This document shows, one piece after another, positions 6,612 through 13,662 of a DNA stretch of 13,662 nucleotides. The notes below the pieces were generated by a model, which saw nothing but the letters and a program-made list of their open reading frames with translations, did no database searches and had not been told where the DNA came from. This DNA is from Solimonas sp041612095 (GTDB lineage Bacteria > Pseudomonadota > Gammaproteobacteria > Nevskiales > Nevskiaceae), in contig JBFJJW010000082.1 in the NCBI GenBank assembly GCA_041612095.1, forward strand, positions 1 through 13,662. The letters run 5' to 3'. The translations under genes were made by a program, and so were the position numbers. The first letter of the stretch is position 1; every line of letters starts with the position of its first letter.

Positions 6612-7409
6612 ATGCAGTCATCTCTCGCCCTGTCAGCCGCGCCGTCCGCAGCTTCCGCAGCGCCGTTGGTCAGCAAACGACTCGCGCAGCGGCGTGCCGT
6701 GCCGAATAGTCATCAGCAAGCCCAAGAGCGGAGCCCGACCTCCGCGGGAGTGAAGCCGATGCCTCGAACCGCCAGCACCGCGGCCGCCGCCGATGCGAAG
6801 CTGAGCCTCTGGTGCCGCACACTCTGCGACAGCCTTGGCGGCGACCATGTGCTGGGCACCGCGGCGACGGGGCAGCCGTCCATCCGCACCCCCGATCAAG
6901 GCCGCGTCGACATCCAGGCCCGCGGCCAGGACATCGAGTTCGTGGCCGCCGCCTGGCCGCTGGTTGACGAGCTGGGGTTCAAGCGCAGCTACCGGCGCGA
7001 ACTGTCTGTCCGCATCTCGGCGCAACGCGAGGCCGCGGTTGCCGCGCTGGATCTCCAGCGCCGCCTGCTGCAACCCTATGCCCAGGCCTTGAGTGAAGAG
7101 CGCCGCCGCGCCAGCGCCTATCGCGAACAGCTGCGCTCCATCGCCACCTGCCTCAGCCAGGCCGGATTCGGCCCGCGTGAGCGGCATGTGGTCGGCCGCA
7201 GCGTGCAGGCGCAGAAGCCGCACGGCGTGCTCGAGGATCACGGCCTGCGCCTGCCAACCACCAGCACCACCTGCGTGACCCCGCACGAGGACAGCGCAAT
7301 AGCGGCGATCGAAGTCCGCGGCCTGTCACTGGGCGAGGTCGAGGCCGTGCACGCTTTCCTGAATCAGCTGGTGGCGCAGCGCGTACCCAGCCTGCAGCTT
7401 TGCGCCTAA
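6612..7409 (+). CDS. Unrecognised hypothetical protein
   Basis: I do not recognise this 265-aa protein. It has no signal peptide, membrane segment or known catalytic motif that I can see. The first 50 residues are Ala/Ser-rich and low-complexity. A globular part follows (KLSLWCRTLCDSLGG to about residue 130), then a Glu/Arg-rich segment at about 136-182 that should be a long helix or coiled coil (AVAALDLQRRLLQPYAQ onward). The last part ends with EVRGLSLGEVEAVHAFLNQL. Two starts are credible. ATG 6612 has TGGAG upstream and sits in the perfect 10-bp palindrome GCATCGATGC. ATG 6759 (216 aa) has GGGAG eight bases upstream, and third-position GC rises after it, so the shorter form may be the real protein. 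It stands after ppnP with a 78-base gap and converges on the DUF2254 gene. No clear terminator lies in the 41-base convergent gap. Confidence 0.7.
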   Translation: MQSSLALSAAPSAASAAPLVSKRLAQRRAVPNSHQQAQERSPTSAGVKPMPRTASTAAAADAKLSLWCRTLCDSLGGDHVLGTAATGQPSIRTPDQGRVDIQARGQDIEFVAAAWPLVDELGFKRSYRRELSVRISAQREAAVAALDLQRRLLQPYAQALSEERRRASAYREQLRSIATCLSQAGFGPRERHVVGRSVQAQKPHGVLEDHGLRLPTTSTTCVTPHEDSAIAAIEVRGLSLGEVEAVHAFLNQLVAQRVPSLQLCA

Positions 7410-7450
7410 CCGCGGAGTTCGCCGCCTGTGGTTTCGACTCGCCAAACCGG

Positions 7451-8695
7451 CTAAGCAGCGCCGGCCACCGCACGCAATACCGCCAGATCCTCGGTGGAAA
7501 GCTCGCGCTCGGCGCGGGTCATCGCCCGTTCACGCTGACGCGCGGCAACCGCGCACAGGCTGGCGTCTCCGGCCATGGCCAGCGCGTTCAGGGCTTTCTG
7601 CAAACGGATCGCAACCTCGATCACGCCAGCGCCGTCGCGCGCAATCACGCCGAAGGCATCCTCAAACAGATCGTCGGGAATCAGCCTCGGCACCGCGATG
7701 CGGTCGTAGCACTGTGGCTTCAACTCGCGCGGTGGCTGCGCCAGCTGCGCGAGCACACGAGTCAGGCGGCCGACGATGTCGATTGCCGTTCCCGGATCGT
7801 TGATGCCGGGAGATAGCGCGCGTCCCGCAATTTCACCGAGCACGACCAGACCAAATCTGGGGTCGTCGTCGAACACCCGGGTATTGCCGATCACAAAGGC
7901 CTTGCGGATGGCCGCCAGATCCTCATCAGTGGGTTCGCGATCGAGTCGGGCGATCGCGCGTCCGGGCACGGCAAACGCCCCCGGCAATGCCGCTACGGAG
8001 AGGCGGCAGGATGCCGAGCGCGCCCAGGCCTGCAGAGCCTCCATGTCGATATGTTGTACATAGCCGATGACCTCTGACTCGACCGCCACCCTCGACGGCG
8101 CAGCATCGTCCACAGCGATGCCGCACAGGGTCGGCGCGGCGAGCCGGCGTCTCAGCGCCTCAGTTGCAGCGTGTTCAGCCTTGTCGATGATGTTGCCTAG
8201 CCGACCCAGGCGCGCGATCCGATCAACCCAGCGCACAAAGGTCAGGATCACCACGGCAAACACGGCAGTCATCAACACGAACAGCGTGAACCGGGCGCCA
8301 GCCTCGAAGTAGTCGTTCTTCAGCGCGGTCAGAGCGACGATGCTGAAGATGAAAGCGCCGATGAAGGTCGAGAGCGCGTTCTGCGACACATCGTCGGAGA
8401 CCACCAAGGCAAACGACCGTGGGGTCGCGGTGGAACTGGCGGATGCGTAGGCCGAGACCATCGACGTGACCGCCAGCGTTGCTATCACCAGCATGCTTGC
8501 GGCCATCACCGACAGCAGCACTTCTATGGACTCCGCCTTGAGATCCGGCGCAAGCGCGGCAATGAAGGTGCCGTCGGCCGCCTTGGCAGCGAACGCCGCG
8601 GCTACCGACAGAATGCAAAACCCCAGGGGCTTGACCCAGAGCCGCTCTCGGAATCGACGCAACAGGAAGCGCAGCCGCGAAAGCTCCCGCATCAT
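7451..8695 (-). CDS. DUF2254-family integral membrane protein
   Basis: This 414-aa protein fits the DUF2254 family of predicted inner-membrane proteins of unknown function. Four membrane helices are predicted in the first 160 residues, at about 22-39, 58-80, 108-125 and 134-155. A soluble cytoplasmic region of about 250 residues follows. It contains ALSPGINDPGTAIDIVGRL, a conserved-looking signature of the family, and FDDDPRFGLVVLGEIAGRA. Two ATGs are adjacent at 8695 and 8692. GGAGG (minus strand, 8707-8703) lies seven bases before the first and supports 8695. The gene starts 40 bases after nrdJb on the same strand, so co-transcription with the reductase genes is possible, though no functional link is known. 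Confidence 0.85.
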   Translation of the reverse strand: MMRELSRLRFLLRRFRERLWVKPLGFCILSVAAAFAAKAADGTFIAALAPDLKAESIEVLLSVMAASMLVIATLAVTSMVSAYASASSTATPRSFALVVSDDVSQNALSTFIGAFIFSIVALTALKNDYFEAGARFTLFVLMTAVFAVVILTFVRWVDRIARLGRLGNIIDKAEHAATEALRRRLAAPTLCGIAVDDAAPSRVAVESEVIGYVQHIDMEALQAWARSASCRLSVAALPGAFAVPGRAIARLDREPTDEDLAAIRKAFVIGNTRVFDDDPRFGLVVLGEIAGRALSPGINDPGTAIDIVGRLTRVLAQLAQPPRELKPQCYDRIAVPRLIPDDLFEDAFGVIARDGAGVIEVAIRLQKALNALAMAGDASLCAVAARQRERAMTRAERELSTEDLAVLRAVAGAA

Positions 8696-8735
8696 GTCTG
8701 ATCCTCCGTCAGGGGCTGGCCGTCAGGTGGCCGGT

Positions 8736-9518
8736 TCAGCCGCACTTCGAATAGCCGCAGTCCAGGCAGGTGGGACACCCGTCCTTCATCACCATGTCGC
8801 CGCGGCACTGCGGGTCCGGGCACAGGGCGACGGCCTGCGGCATGGCTTCCGCGCTTCGCACCCCCGCGGCAGCGGGCGCCGTCGCAGGCAGCGGCGTGCT
8901 CAGCGCTCCGTGCTTGCGCTCGTACTGGGCCGCCAGCACCTCTACATCCTGCTCGTGGCCCGCCTCATCCAGAAAGCCGCGCTTGTGCAGCTCCTGCTGG
9001 ATCGACCAGGCGATTGCCGCTACCTCGGAGTCATGCACCAGGCCCTTGCCGGTCTTGGTCTTGCCGTACCAGACCGGGCCCCGGTCCCAGGACACCTTGC
9101 GCAGATCGGCCAGCGCCTTGACCAGAAAGCCCCCGCGCGCCGCCAGTGAAAGCGTGCGCATGGTCGCCGAGACCCATTGATGCTCGGCCGAGGTCTGGCC
9201 GGCCGGCACGAAGAATTCCAGCGGCCGCTCGATGCACAGCGCCCGACCATTGGCGCGGCCGCAGACGACGCCAAAGCCAATGACGAAATACATGGTCTTG
9301 CGCCCACTGGATGAGGTCAGCGTGATCTTGGTGGTGACCGAGTCCCAGCTGCCCTCTTCGCGCCGGTCGATGCGCAGCGTCAGCGGATTGAGATCGGCCG
9401 CCGCGTCATTCGCGGACTCCTGCCGAAACACGGACCAGCCGACGATGCGCTGCGGGATCGAGGTGGCGGCAGCCTTGGGCGTGGCCTTGCTCTTGGGTTT
9501 GGTGTCCTGGGCGCTCAT
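8736..9518 (-). CDS. nrdJb: Class II ribonucleotide reductase small component NrdJb (C-terminal redox/zinc subunit)
   Basis: The 260-aa product resembles Pseudomonas aeruginosa NrdJb, the separately encoded C-terminal part of B12-dependent ribonucleotide reductase. The core (about residues 30-195) includes ITLTSSSGRKTMYFVIG, then PLEFFVPAGQTSAEHQWVSA and an ARGGFLVKALADLRKV segment, as expected for this region. The tail carries six cysteines, C233, C238, C248, C251, C254 and C259, ending CPTCLDCGYSKCG. In class II enzymes such tails shuttle electrons from thioredoxin or glutaredoxin to the active-site cysteines and may bind zinc. An Ala/Pro-rich linker (about 203-225) separates tail from core and should let it swing. 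The start is 10 bases after the nrdJa stop, and GAGG ribosome-site copies overlap or closely follow that stop, implying translational coupling. Confidence 0.85.
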   Translation of the reverse strand: MSAQDTKPKSKATPKAAATSIPQRIVGWSVFRQESANDAAADLNPLTLRIDRREEGSWDSVTTKITLTSSSGRKTMYFVIGFGVVCGRANGRALCIERPLEFFVPAGQTSAEHQWVSATMRTLSLAARGGFLVKALADLRKVSWDRGPVWYGKTKTGKGLVHDSEVAAIAWSIQQELHKRGFLDEAGHEQDVEVLAAQYERKHGALSTPLPATAPAAAGVRSAEAMPQAVALCPDPQCRGDMVMKDGCPTCLDCGYSKCG

Positions 9519-9528
9519 GTCCTCAACC

Positions 9529-11595
9529 TCACAGTTTCCCGTAATAGCCCTCTTTCAGGGCGTCATATAAGTTGGCGGCGGTATAGCTGCGGCCCTCGTA
9601 CTCGACCATCGCGTCCCCCGGTAGCCGCGTACGCGTGCCGTCCGCCAGCTGGAACTCGTAGACGGTGGCCGCAAGGTCGGACTCGCTGACCAACACGCCC
9701 TGATGCACCGACGGGTTGTAGCGGAACGTCGTGCAGCCCTTGAGCCCCTGATCGATGGCGTACAGATACAGGTGCTCGAAGTCCTCGAACGGATAGTCCG
9801 CCGGCACGTTGATCGTCTTCGAAATCGACGCGTCGACCCAGCGCTGCGCCGCCGCCTGCACGCCGATATGCGCGCGCGGATCCGTGTCCGCAGCCGTGGC
9901 ACGGAACGCATCCGGCAGTGCATCCGGCGTCAGCGTGTCGTCCACCTGCTGGCGATAGGCCCGCAGCTCGTAGGAGTCCATGCGGATCGCGCGCTTGGCC
10001 TTCTCCCCCGGCACGATCATGTTGCGGATGTAGCTGTGCGCAAAACTCGGCTCTATGCCGTTGCTGGCGTTGTCACCCACCGAGGCCGCCATCGTGCCCG
10101 TCGGCGCGATCGACGTGGCGTGGGTGTAGCGCGCACCCACTTCCGCCAGTTGCTCGACCAGCTCCGGCGCGATCGTCGCCAGCCGCTGGAAGTAGCGCGA
10201 GTAGCGCGCATGCAGCACCCGCCCCGGCAGGGTCTGTCCGACCGAGTAGCCATCACGCGCCAGCTCTGGGCACAGGGCAAACAGCGCCGGGGTCAGCTCG
10301 AACTCCTCCAGCAGGATCGGTGCGGGACCCTTCTCACGCGCGATCTCAAGTGCGGCCCGCCAGTTGCCGATTGCCAGACGCTGCGTGACCTCCTCTGTAA
10401 AACGTACCGAGGCCTCGGCGCCGTACTTGATGCCCAGCATCGCCAGCGCCGACCCCAGCCCGAAGTAGCCCATGCCGTGACGGCGTTTGCGTTCGATCTC
10501 GCCGCGCTGTCCGGGCAGCGGCAGGCCGTTCATCTCCACCACGTTGTCCAGCATGCGGGCGAACACCTGCACGACCTGGTCATAGGTGTCCCAGTCGAAC
10601 TCGGCCGCTGCCGTGAACGGCTTTCTGACCAGGGCGGCGAGATTGACCGAGCCCAGCAGGCAGGAGCCGAACGGCGGCAGCATCTGCTCGCCGCAGGGAT
10701 TGCTGGCGCGGATGTCCTCGCAGAACCACAGCGGGTTCTCGCGATTGACCTGATCGATCAGGATGAACCCGGGGTCGGAATACTCATAGGTTGAGCGCAT
10801 CACCAGATCCCACAACGCCCGCGCCGGCAGGCTGCGATAGACCCTGCACGCGGTCTCGCCGCGCTCGTTGCGCGTGTAGTCCGGCTCATCTGCGGGCCAC
10901 CGCCGCCATACCAGCGGCCCTTGCGTCATCTCTTCCGGAAACGCCGGAAACACCAGCGGCCATTCGGCGTCCGCGCGCACCGCGGCGATGAAGGCGTCGG
11001 AGATCAGACAGGACAGATTGAAGGCCCGCAGCCGCCCGTTCTCGCGCTTGGCCGTAATGAAGTCCTGGATGTCCGGGTGGCTGATATCGAGACAGCCCAT
11101 CTGCGCGCCACGCCGCCCGCCAGCGCTGGAGACGGTCTTGCACACCGCATCAAATACGTCCATGAACGGCAGCGGGCCACTGGTGGCAGCGCCGGCGCCG
11201 GCCACGATGGCGCCACGCGGACGCAGCGTGCTGAAGTCGTAGCCGATGCCGCAGCCGGCCTTGAGCGTCAGCGCGGCCTCGGTCGCGGCCTGCATGATGC
11301 CGGCCATCGAATCCTCGATGGTGCGCGACACCGTGCAGTTGATCGTCGAGACATCGGGCTTCAGCGCCTCGGCGCCGGCATTGGCCATGATGCGGCCGCC
11401 AGGCCAGGCATAGCGCAGCGCCTGATAGAAACGCTCCTCCCAGTCACCGGGCCGCGCCTCCGGGCGCGCCAGCGCCTTTGCCAGCCGGCGCCGCAACCCG
11501 TCGAGATCCTCGCCGGGCAGAAAGTACTTGGCCTGCGCGATCAGCGCCGACGCCTCCTGCAAAGGCAGGAGCTCCAAGGAAGGGCGATGCTTCAT
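9529..11595 (-). CDS. nrdJa: Adenosylcobalamin-dependent ribonucleoside-diphosphate reductase, catalytic subunit NrdJa
   Basis: This 688-aa class II reductase makes deoxyribonucleotides from ribonucleotides using an adenosylcobalamin-derived thiyl radical and needs no oxygen. Visible catalytic features (numbered from ATG 11595) are redox Cys87 in INCTVSRTIEDSM, the radical triad N299-P-C301-G-E303 in SNPCGEQ, the redox partner Cys312 in GSCLLGSVNL, and the ATSIAPTGTMA phosphate-binding loop. The protein ends YYGKL with no cysteine tail; that function is supplied by nrdJb downstream, as in Pseudomonas. The frame extends to ATG 11628, but MKHRPSLELLPLQEAS from 11595 looks like the natural N-terminus, with the extension overlapping an inverted repeat. 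Ribosome sites are weak at both. It is divergent from prpB with 77 bases between start codons. I recognise neither an NrdR box nor a cobalamin riboswitch there. Confidence 0.94.
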   Translation of the reverse strand: MKHRPSLELLPLQEASALIAQAKYFLPGEDLDGLRRRLAKALARPEARPGDWEERFYQALRYAWPGGRIMANAGAEALKPDVSTINCTVSRTIEDSMAGIMQAATEAALTLKAGCGIGYDFSTLRPRGAIVAGAGAATSGPLPFMDVFDAVCKTVSSAGGRRGAQMGCLDISHPDIQDFITAKRENGRLRAFNLSCLISDAFIAAVRADAEWPLVFPAFPEEMTQGPLVWRRWPADEPDYTRNERGETACRVYRSLPARALWDLVMRSTYEYSDPGFILIDQVNRENPLWFCEDIRASNPCGEQMLPPFGSCLLGSVNLAALVRKPFTAAAEFDWDTYDQVVQVFARMLDNVVEMNGLPLPGQRGEIERKRRHGMGYFGLGSALAMLGIKYGAEASVRFTEEVTQRLAIGNWRAALEIAREKGPAPILLEEFELTPALFALCPELARDGYSVGQTLPGRVLHARYSRYFQRLATIAPELVEQLAEVGARYTHATSIAPTGTMAASVGDNASNGIEPSFAHSYIRNMIVPGEKAKRAIRMDSYELRAYRQQVDDTLTPDALPDAFRATAADTDPRAHIGVQAAAQRWVDASISKTINVPADYPFEDFEHLYLYAIDQGLKGCTTFRYNPSVHQGVLVSESDLAATVYEFQLADGTRTRLPGDAMVEYEGRSYTAANLYDALKEGYYGKL

Positions 11596-11602
11596 AATCC
11601 GG

Positions 11603-11622
11603 GTCCCATGCGCGACTGGGAC
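11603..11622. repeat. Inverted repeat in the nrdJa-prpB divergent region
   Basis: GTCCCA (11603-11608) and TGGGAC (11617-11622) are perfect 6-bp arms around an 8-base spacer. The site lies 8 bases upstream of the chosen nrdJa start, in its leader, and 51 bases before prpB. It could be an operator or an mRNA hairpin that hinders nrdJa translation. No regulator is recognised. Confidence 0.35.
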
Positions 11623-11672
11623 AGCCATCCTAGCGCGTCGGCCCCCAGAATGACGGACGAGATTGCCCAGCC

Positions 11673-12545
11673 ATGACCCAGACCTCTCCCAGCGCCCGGT
11701 TCCGCACCGCCCTAGCCGCCGAAAAGCCCCTGCAGATCGTGGGCGCGGTCAACGCCTTTTCGGCCCTTTTGGCTCAGCGTGCCGGCCACAAGGCGCTGTA
11801 CGTCTCCGGCGCCGGCGTCGCCAACGCCAGCTTCGGCCTGCCGGATCTGGGCATCACCATGCTCAACGACGTCTGCGAGGACGTACGCCGCATTACCGGC
11901 CGTGTCGAACTGCCGGTGCTGGTCGATATCGATACCGGTTGGGGCAGCGCCTTCAATATTGCACGCACCGTCAAGGAGATGGAGCGCGCCGGCGCCGCCG
12001 TCGTGCACATCGAAGACCAGGTGCAGGCCAAGCGCTGCGGCCACCGCCCGGGCAAGGCGATCGTGTCCAAGGACGAGATGGTCGATCGCATCAAGTCTGC
12101 GGTGGATGCCCGCAACGATCTGCTGATCATGGCGCGCACCGACGCGCTGGCCGTGGAAGGCCTGCAGTCGGCCATCGATCGCTCGATCGCCTGTGTCGAG
12201 GCGGGCGCCGATTTCATTTTTGCCGAGGCCATGACCGATATCGGCATGTACAAGCAGTTCGTCGACGCGGTAAAGGTGCCGGTGCTGGCCAATATCACCG
12301 AGTTCGGCGCCACCCCGCTGTACAGCAAGGATGAGCTGGCGGGGCAAGGCGTGGGCATGGTGCTGTATCCGTTGTCGGCCTTCCGGGCGATGTCGCGCGC
12401 CGCCGAGACCGCCTATGCCGCCATCCGCAAGGACGGCCACCAGCGCAACGTCGTCGACAGCATGCAGACCCGCAAGGAACTCTACGAAGTGCTGGACTAC
12501 CACCAGTACGAGCAGAAGCTGGACGCCCTGTTCCAGAAAGGCTGA
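11673..12545 (+). CDS. prpB: 2-methylisocitrate lyase (methylisocitrate lyase)
   Basis: The 290-aa enzyme cleaves 2-methylisocitrate to pyruvate and succinate, the last step of the 2-methylcitrate cycle for propionate breakdown. It aligns along its whole length with E. coli PrpB (296 aa). The lyase signature K120-R121-C122-G123-H124 holds the catalytic cysteine, D85 and D87 (VDIDTGWG) are metal ligands, and MARTDALAVEGL, NITEFGATPLYS and LYPLSAFRAM follow as in PrpB. The family also includes isocitrate lyase and PEP mutase, but these motifs favour PrpB. The start at 11673 has only a poor ribosome site. The genes usually beside it (prpC, acnD, prpF or prpD) are not in the window: upstream is divergent nrdJa, and downstream is a lipoprotein gene 12 bases away. 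Confidence 0.93.
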   Translation: MTQTSPSARFRTALAAEKPLQIVGAVNAFSALLAQRAGHKALYVSGAGVANASFGLPDLGITMLNDVCEDVRRITGRVELPVLVDIDTGWGSAFNIARTVKEMERAGAAVVHIEDQVQAKRCGHRPGKAIVSKDEMVDRIKSAVDARNDLLIMARTDALAVEGLQSAIDRSIACVEAGADFIFAEAMTDIGMYKQFVDAVKVPVLANITEFGATPLYSKDELAGQGVGMVLYPLSAFRAMSRAAETAYAAIRKDGHQRNVVDSMQTRKELYEVLDYHQYEQKLDALFQKG

Positions 12546-12557
12546 TCCGGGGCCTCC

Positions 12558-13427
12558 ATGAGCCTGCGTCGTCTGCGTTGGCTGCCGATCCTGGGGGCGC
12601 TGCTGGCCTTGGGTGCCTGCAGCCTGACGCAGCTGGCCTATAACCGCCTCGATCTGGTCGCGCGCTGGCACCTCTCGGATTACGTCAGTCTCGATGCCGA
12701 CCAGGAGCAGCAGTTTGACGCCGCCTTTGCCGAACTTTGGGCCTGGCACCGGCGCAATGAGCTGCCGCAGTACGCTGAAGAGCTGCGCGCATTGGCAGCA
12801 GCCGTCGAGCAGCCGCTGACGCAGCCGATGCTCGAAAAGCTGCTGCAACGCCTGAAAGCGCGACAGGCGGCCGTTCTGGAGCAGTTCGCCACGCTGACCT
12901 GCGCGCTGGCGCCCCGCCTGACCGATGCGCAGGTGGATGAGCTGCTGACCGCATTGGCCGAGGCGCGCACCGAGTTCTCGGAGGACGAGGTGGAGATCCC
13001 CGAGGCGAAGCGGCGGCGCAACGACGAGCGCGAGGTGCTCAGCCAGTTGCGCCGCTGGCTGGGCAGCCTGACGGCGTCTCAGCGCGAGCTGATTGGCGAA
13101 TGGGGGGCACAGCACAGCCCGGTCAGCGCGGCGTGGCTGGCCGCTCAGCGCCGCTGGGATGCAGCGGTCGCCGAGGCGCTGGCGGATCGCGATCAGGCCG
13201 CCTTCTGCGCCCGCGCGCGAACGCTGATCGTTGACCGTTCGCAGCTGTGGACCCCAGCCGAACGCAGCGCCTTTGCATCCAGCCGGCTGCAGTGGATGAA
13301 TCTGGTGGAAGCGCTTTCGCAGACGGCCACGACAGCGCAGCGCAAGTATCTGCGCAAGCGGCTGTTGGCGCTGGCCGAGGATTTCGACGCGCTGGCCGCT
13401 GCCCCGGAAGGCCCGGCAAGCCCTTGA
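12558..13427 (+). CDS. DUF6279-family lipoprotein
   Basis: The 289-aa product begins with a classic lipoprotein signal: basic MSLRRLRW, hydrophobic LPILGALLALG, and lipobox L-G-A-C with lipidated C21. The mature start SLTQLAYNRLDLVARWHLSDYVSLDADQEQQF matches the DUF6279 pattern as I know it. The rest is almost all helical, with acidic and Arg-rich heptad-like stretches and no catalytic motif visible. Residue 22 is Ser rather than Asp, so sorting to the outer membrane is expected, facing the periplasm. Function of the family is unknown. It lies 12 bases after prpB and is probably translated from the same mRNA. Its stop codon lies inside a hairpin that may end the transcript. Confidence 0.85.
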   Translation: MSLRRLRWLPILGALLALGACSLTQLAYNRLDLVARWHLSDYVSLDADQEQQFDAAFAELWAWHRRNELPQYAEELRALAAAVEQPLTQPMLEKLLQRLKARQAAVLEQFATLTCALAPRLTDAQVDELLTALAEARTEFSEDEVEIPEAKRRRNDEREVLSQLRRWLGSLTASQRELIGEWGAQHSPVSAAWLAAQRRWDAAVAEALADRDQAAFCARARTLIVDRSQLWTPAERSAFASSRLQWMNLVEALSQTATTAQRKYLRKRLLALAEDFDALAAAPEGPASP

Positions 13428-13457
13428 TCGCCCGCCGGATCAATGGGTGTTATTCCT
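13421..13457 (+). terminator. Possible terminator after the lipoprotein gene
   Basis: TTGATC (13424-13429) and GATCAA (13438-13443) form a 6-bp stem, extended by CCC/GGG pairs past one bulged base, around an 8-base loop; a short T-rich TGTTATT follows. The lipoprotein stop codon lies in the left arm. The T-tract is poor, so function is uncertain. Confidence 0.4.
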
Positions 13458-13564
13458 CAGACCATCGTCTAGACTTGCAACCCGTTTGCCTCGGGACGGC
13501 CGGTGCGCGCGCTGCAAGGCACGGAGATCGCGAGGTTTTTTGCTTTTAGTTTGAGATCACGGAG
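13447..13564 (+). promoter_or_regulatory. Leader region and weak promoter candidate for pntA
   Basis: GTGTTA (13447-13452) and TAGACT (13470-13475) are 17 bases apart and could be a weak sigma-70 promoter. The following leader of about 90 bases holds inverted repeats CTTGCA/TGCAAG (13474-13479, 13513-13518) and CCCG/CGGG (13481-13484, 13492-13495). CACGGAG occurs at 13520-13526 and again at 13558-13564, where its GGAG is the pntA ribosome site. I found no leader peptide after the first copy. A T-rich stretch (about 13535-13549) lacks a good preceding stem. Confidence 0.3.
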
Positions 13565-13570
13565 CTTTAC

Positions 13571-13662
13571 ATGCCGGTCAAACTTGCCGTGCTCAAGGAA
13601 ACACGCGCCAACGAGCGCCGCGTCGCCTTGGTTCCCGCTGTCGCCGACAAGCTCGGCAAGCT
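13571..13662 (+). CDS. pntA: NAD(P) transhydrogenase subunit alpha, N-terminal fragment (cut by window end)
   Basis: Only the first 30 codons are in the window. MPVKLAVLKETRANERRVAL followed by VPAVADKLGK matches the N-terminus of the NAD(H)-binding alpha subunit of proton-translocating transhydrogenase, which uses the proton gradient to make NADPH from NADH. GGAG (13561-13564) lies six bases before the ATG. Alanine dehydrogenase and related proteins share the KE-x-x-x-x-E-RRVAL pattern, so the assignment rests on this short match. Confidence 0.75.
   Translation, partial: MPVKLAVLKETRANERRVALVPAVADKLGK

Noticed and set aside
7410..7450. Bidirectional terminator between the unknown gene and DUF2254
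   Set aside because: Only a 5-bp GGTTT/AAACC pairing with no T-tract on either strand is visible.

Overview
This is a GC-rich, densely packed stretch of chromosome. Gene content fits a free-living gammaproteobacterium of the high-GC, Xanthomonadales/Nevskiales/Chromatiales-like kind: SlyD, full-length cobalamin-dependent MetH, the split class II ribonucleotide reductase known from Pseudomonas, PpnP, PrpB, a DUF6279 lipoprotein and PntA. That placement is inference from family content only; there is no rRNA or other phylogenetic marker. I see no mobile element, CRISPR array, tRNA, rRNA or prophage gene, and codon use looks uniform.

Layout. At the left, slyD (+) ends in a strong terminator that separates it from a convergent minus-strand block: an unrecognised membrane-anchored protein with a long Ala/Pro-rich linker (599-1690) and metH (1852-5637). 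A 401-base divergent region (5638-6038) follows. It holds a nested dyad-symmetric operator over the likely metH promoter, a candidate independent small RNA on the plus strand with C-rich loops and a textbook terminator, and a plausible promoter for the next operon. Then come rubredoxin and ppnP (+, 9 bases apart) and an unrecognised 265-aa protein (+). Convergent to these is a minus-strand block: nrdJa (9529-11595), nrdJb (8736-9518) and a DUF2254 membrane protein (7451-8695). Divergent from nrdJa are prpB (+) and a DUF6279 lipoprotein (+). The first 30 codons of pntA (+) end the window.

How the genes fit. The content is core metabolism: methionine synthesis (MetH), deoxyribonucleotide synthesis (NrdJa with its redox tail in NrdJb), nucleoside salvage (PpnP), propionate/2-methylcitrate degradation (PrpB), electron transfer (rubredoxin) and NADPH supply (PntA). 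MetH and NrdJ both need cobalamin cofactors, so the organism makes or imports B12, yet I recognise no cobalamin riboswitch next to either gene.

I do not see a wholly new multi-gene system. The parts most worth following are the candidate C-loop sRNA (about 5789-5930), the metH operator (5673-5700), a Cys/His-rich insertion inside MetH, and two unrecognised proteins.
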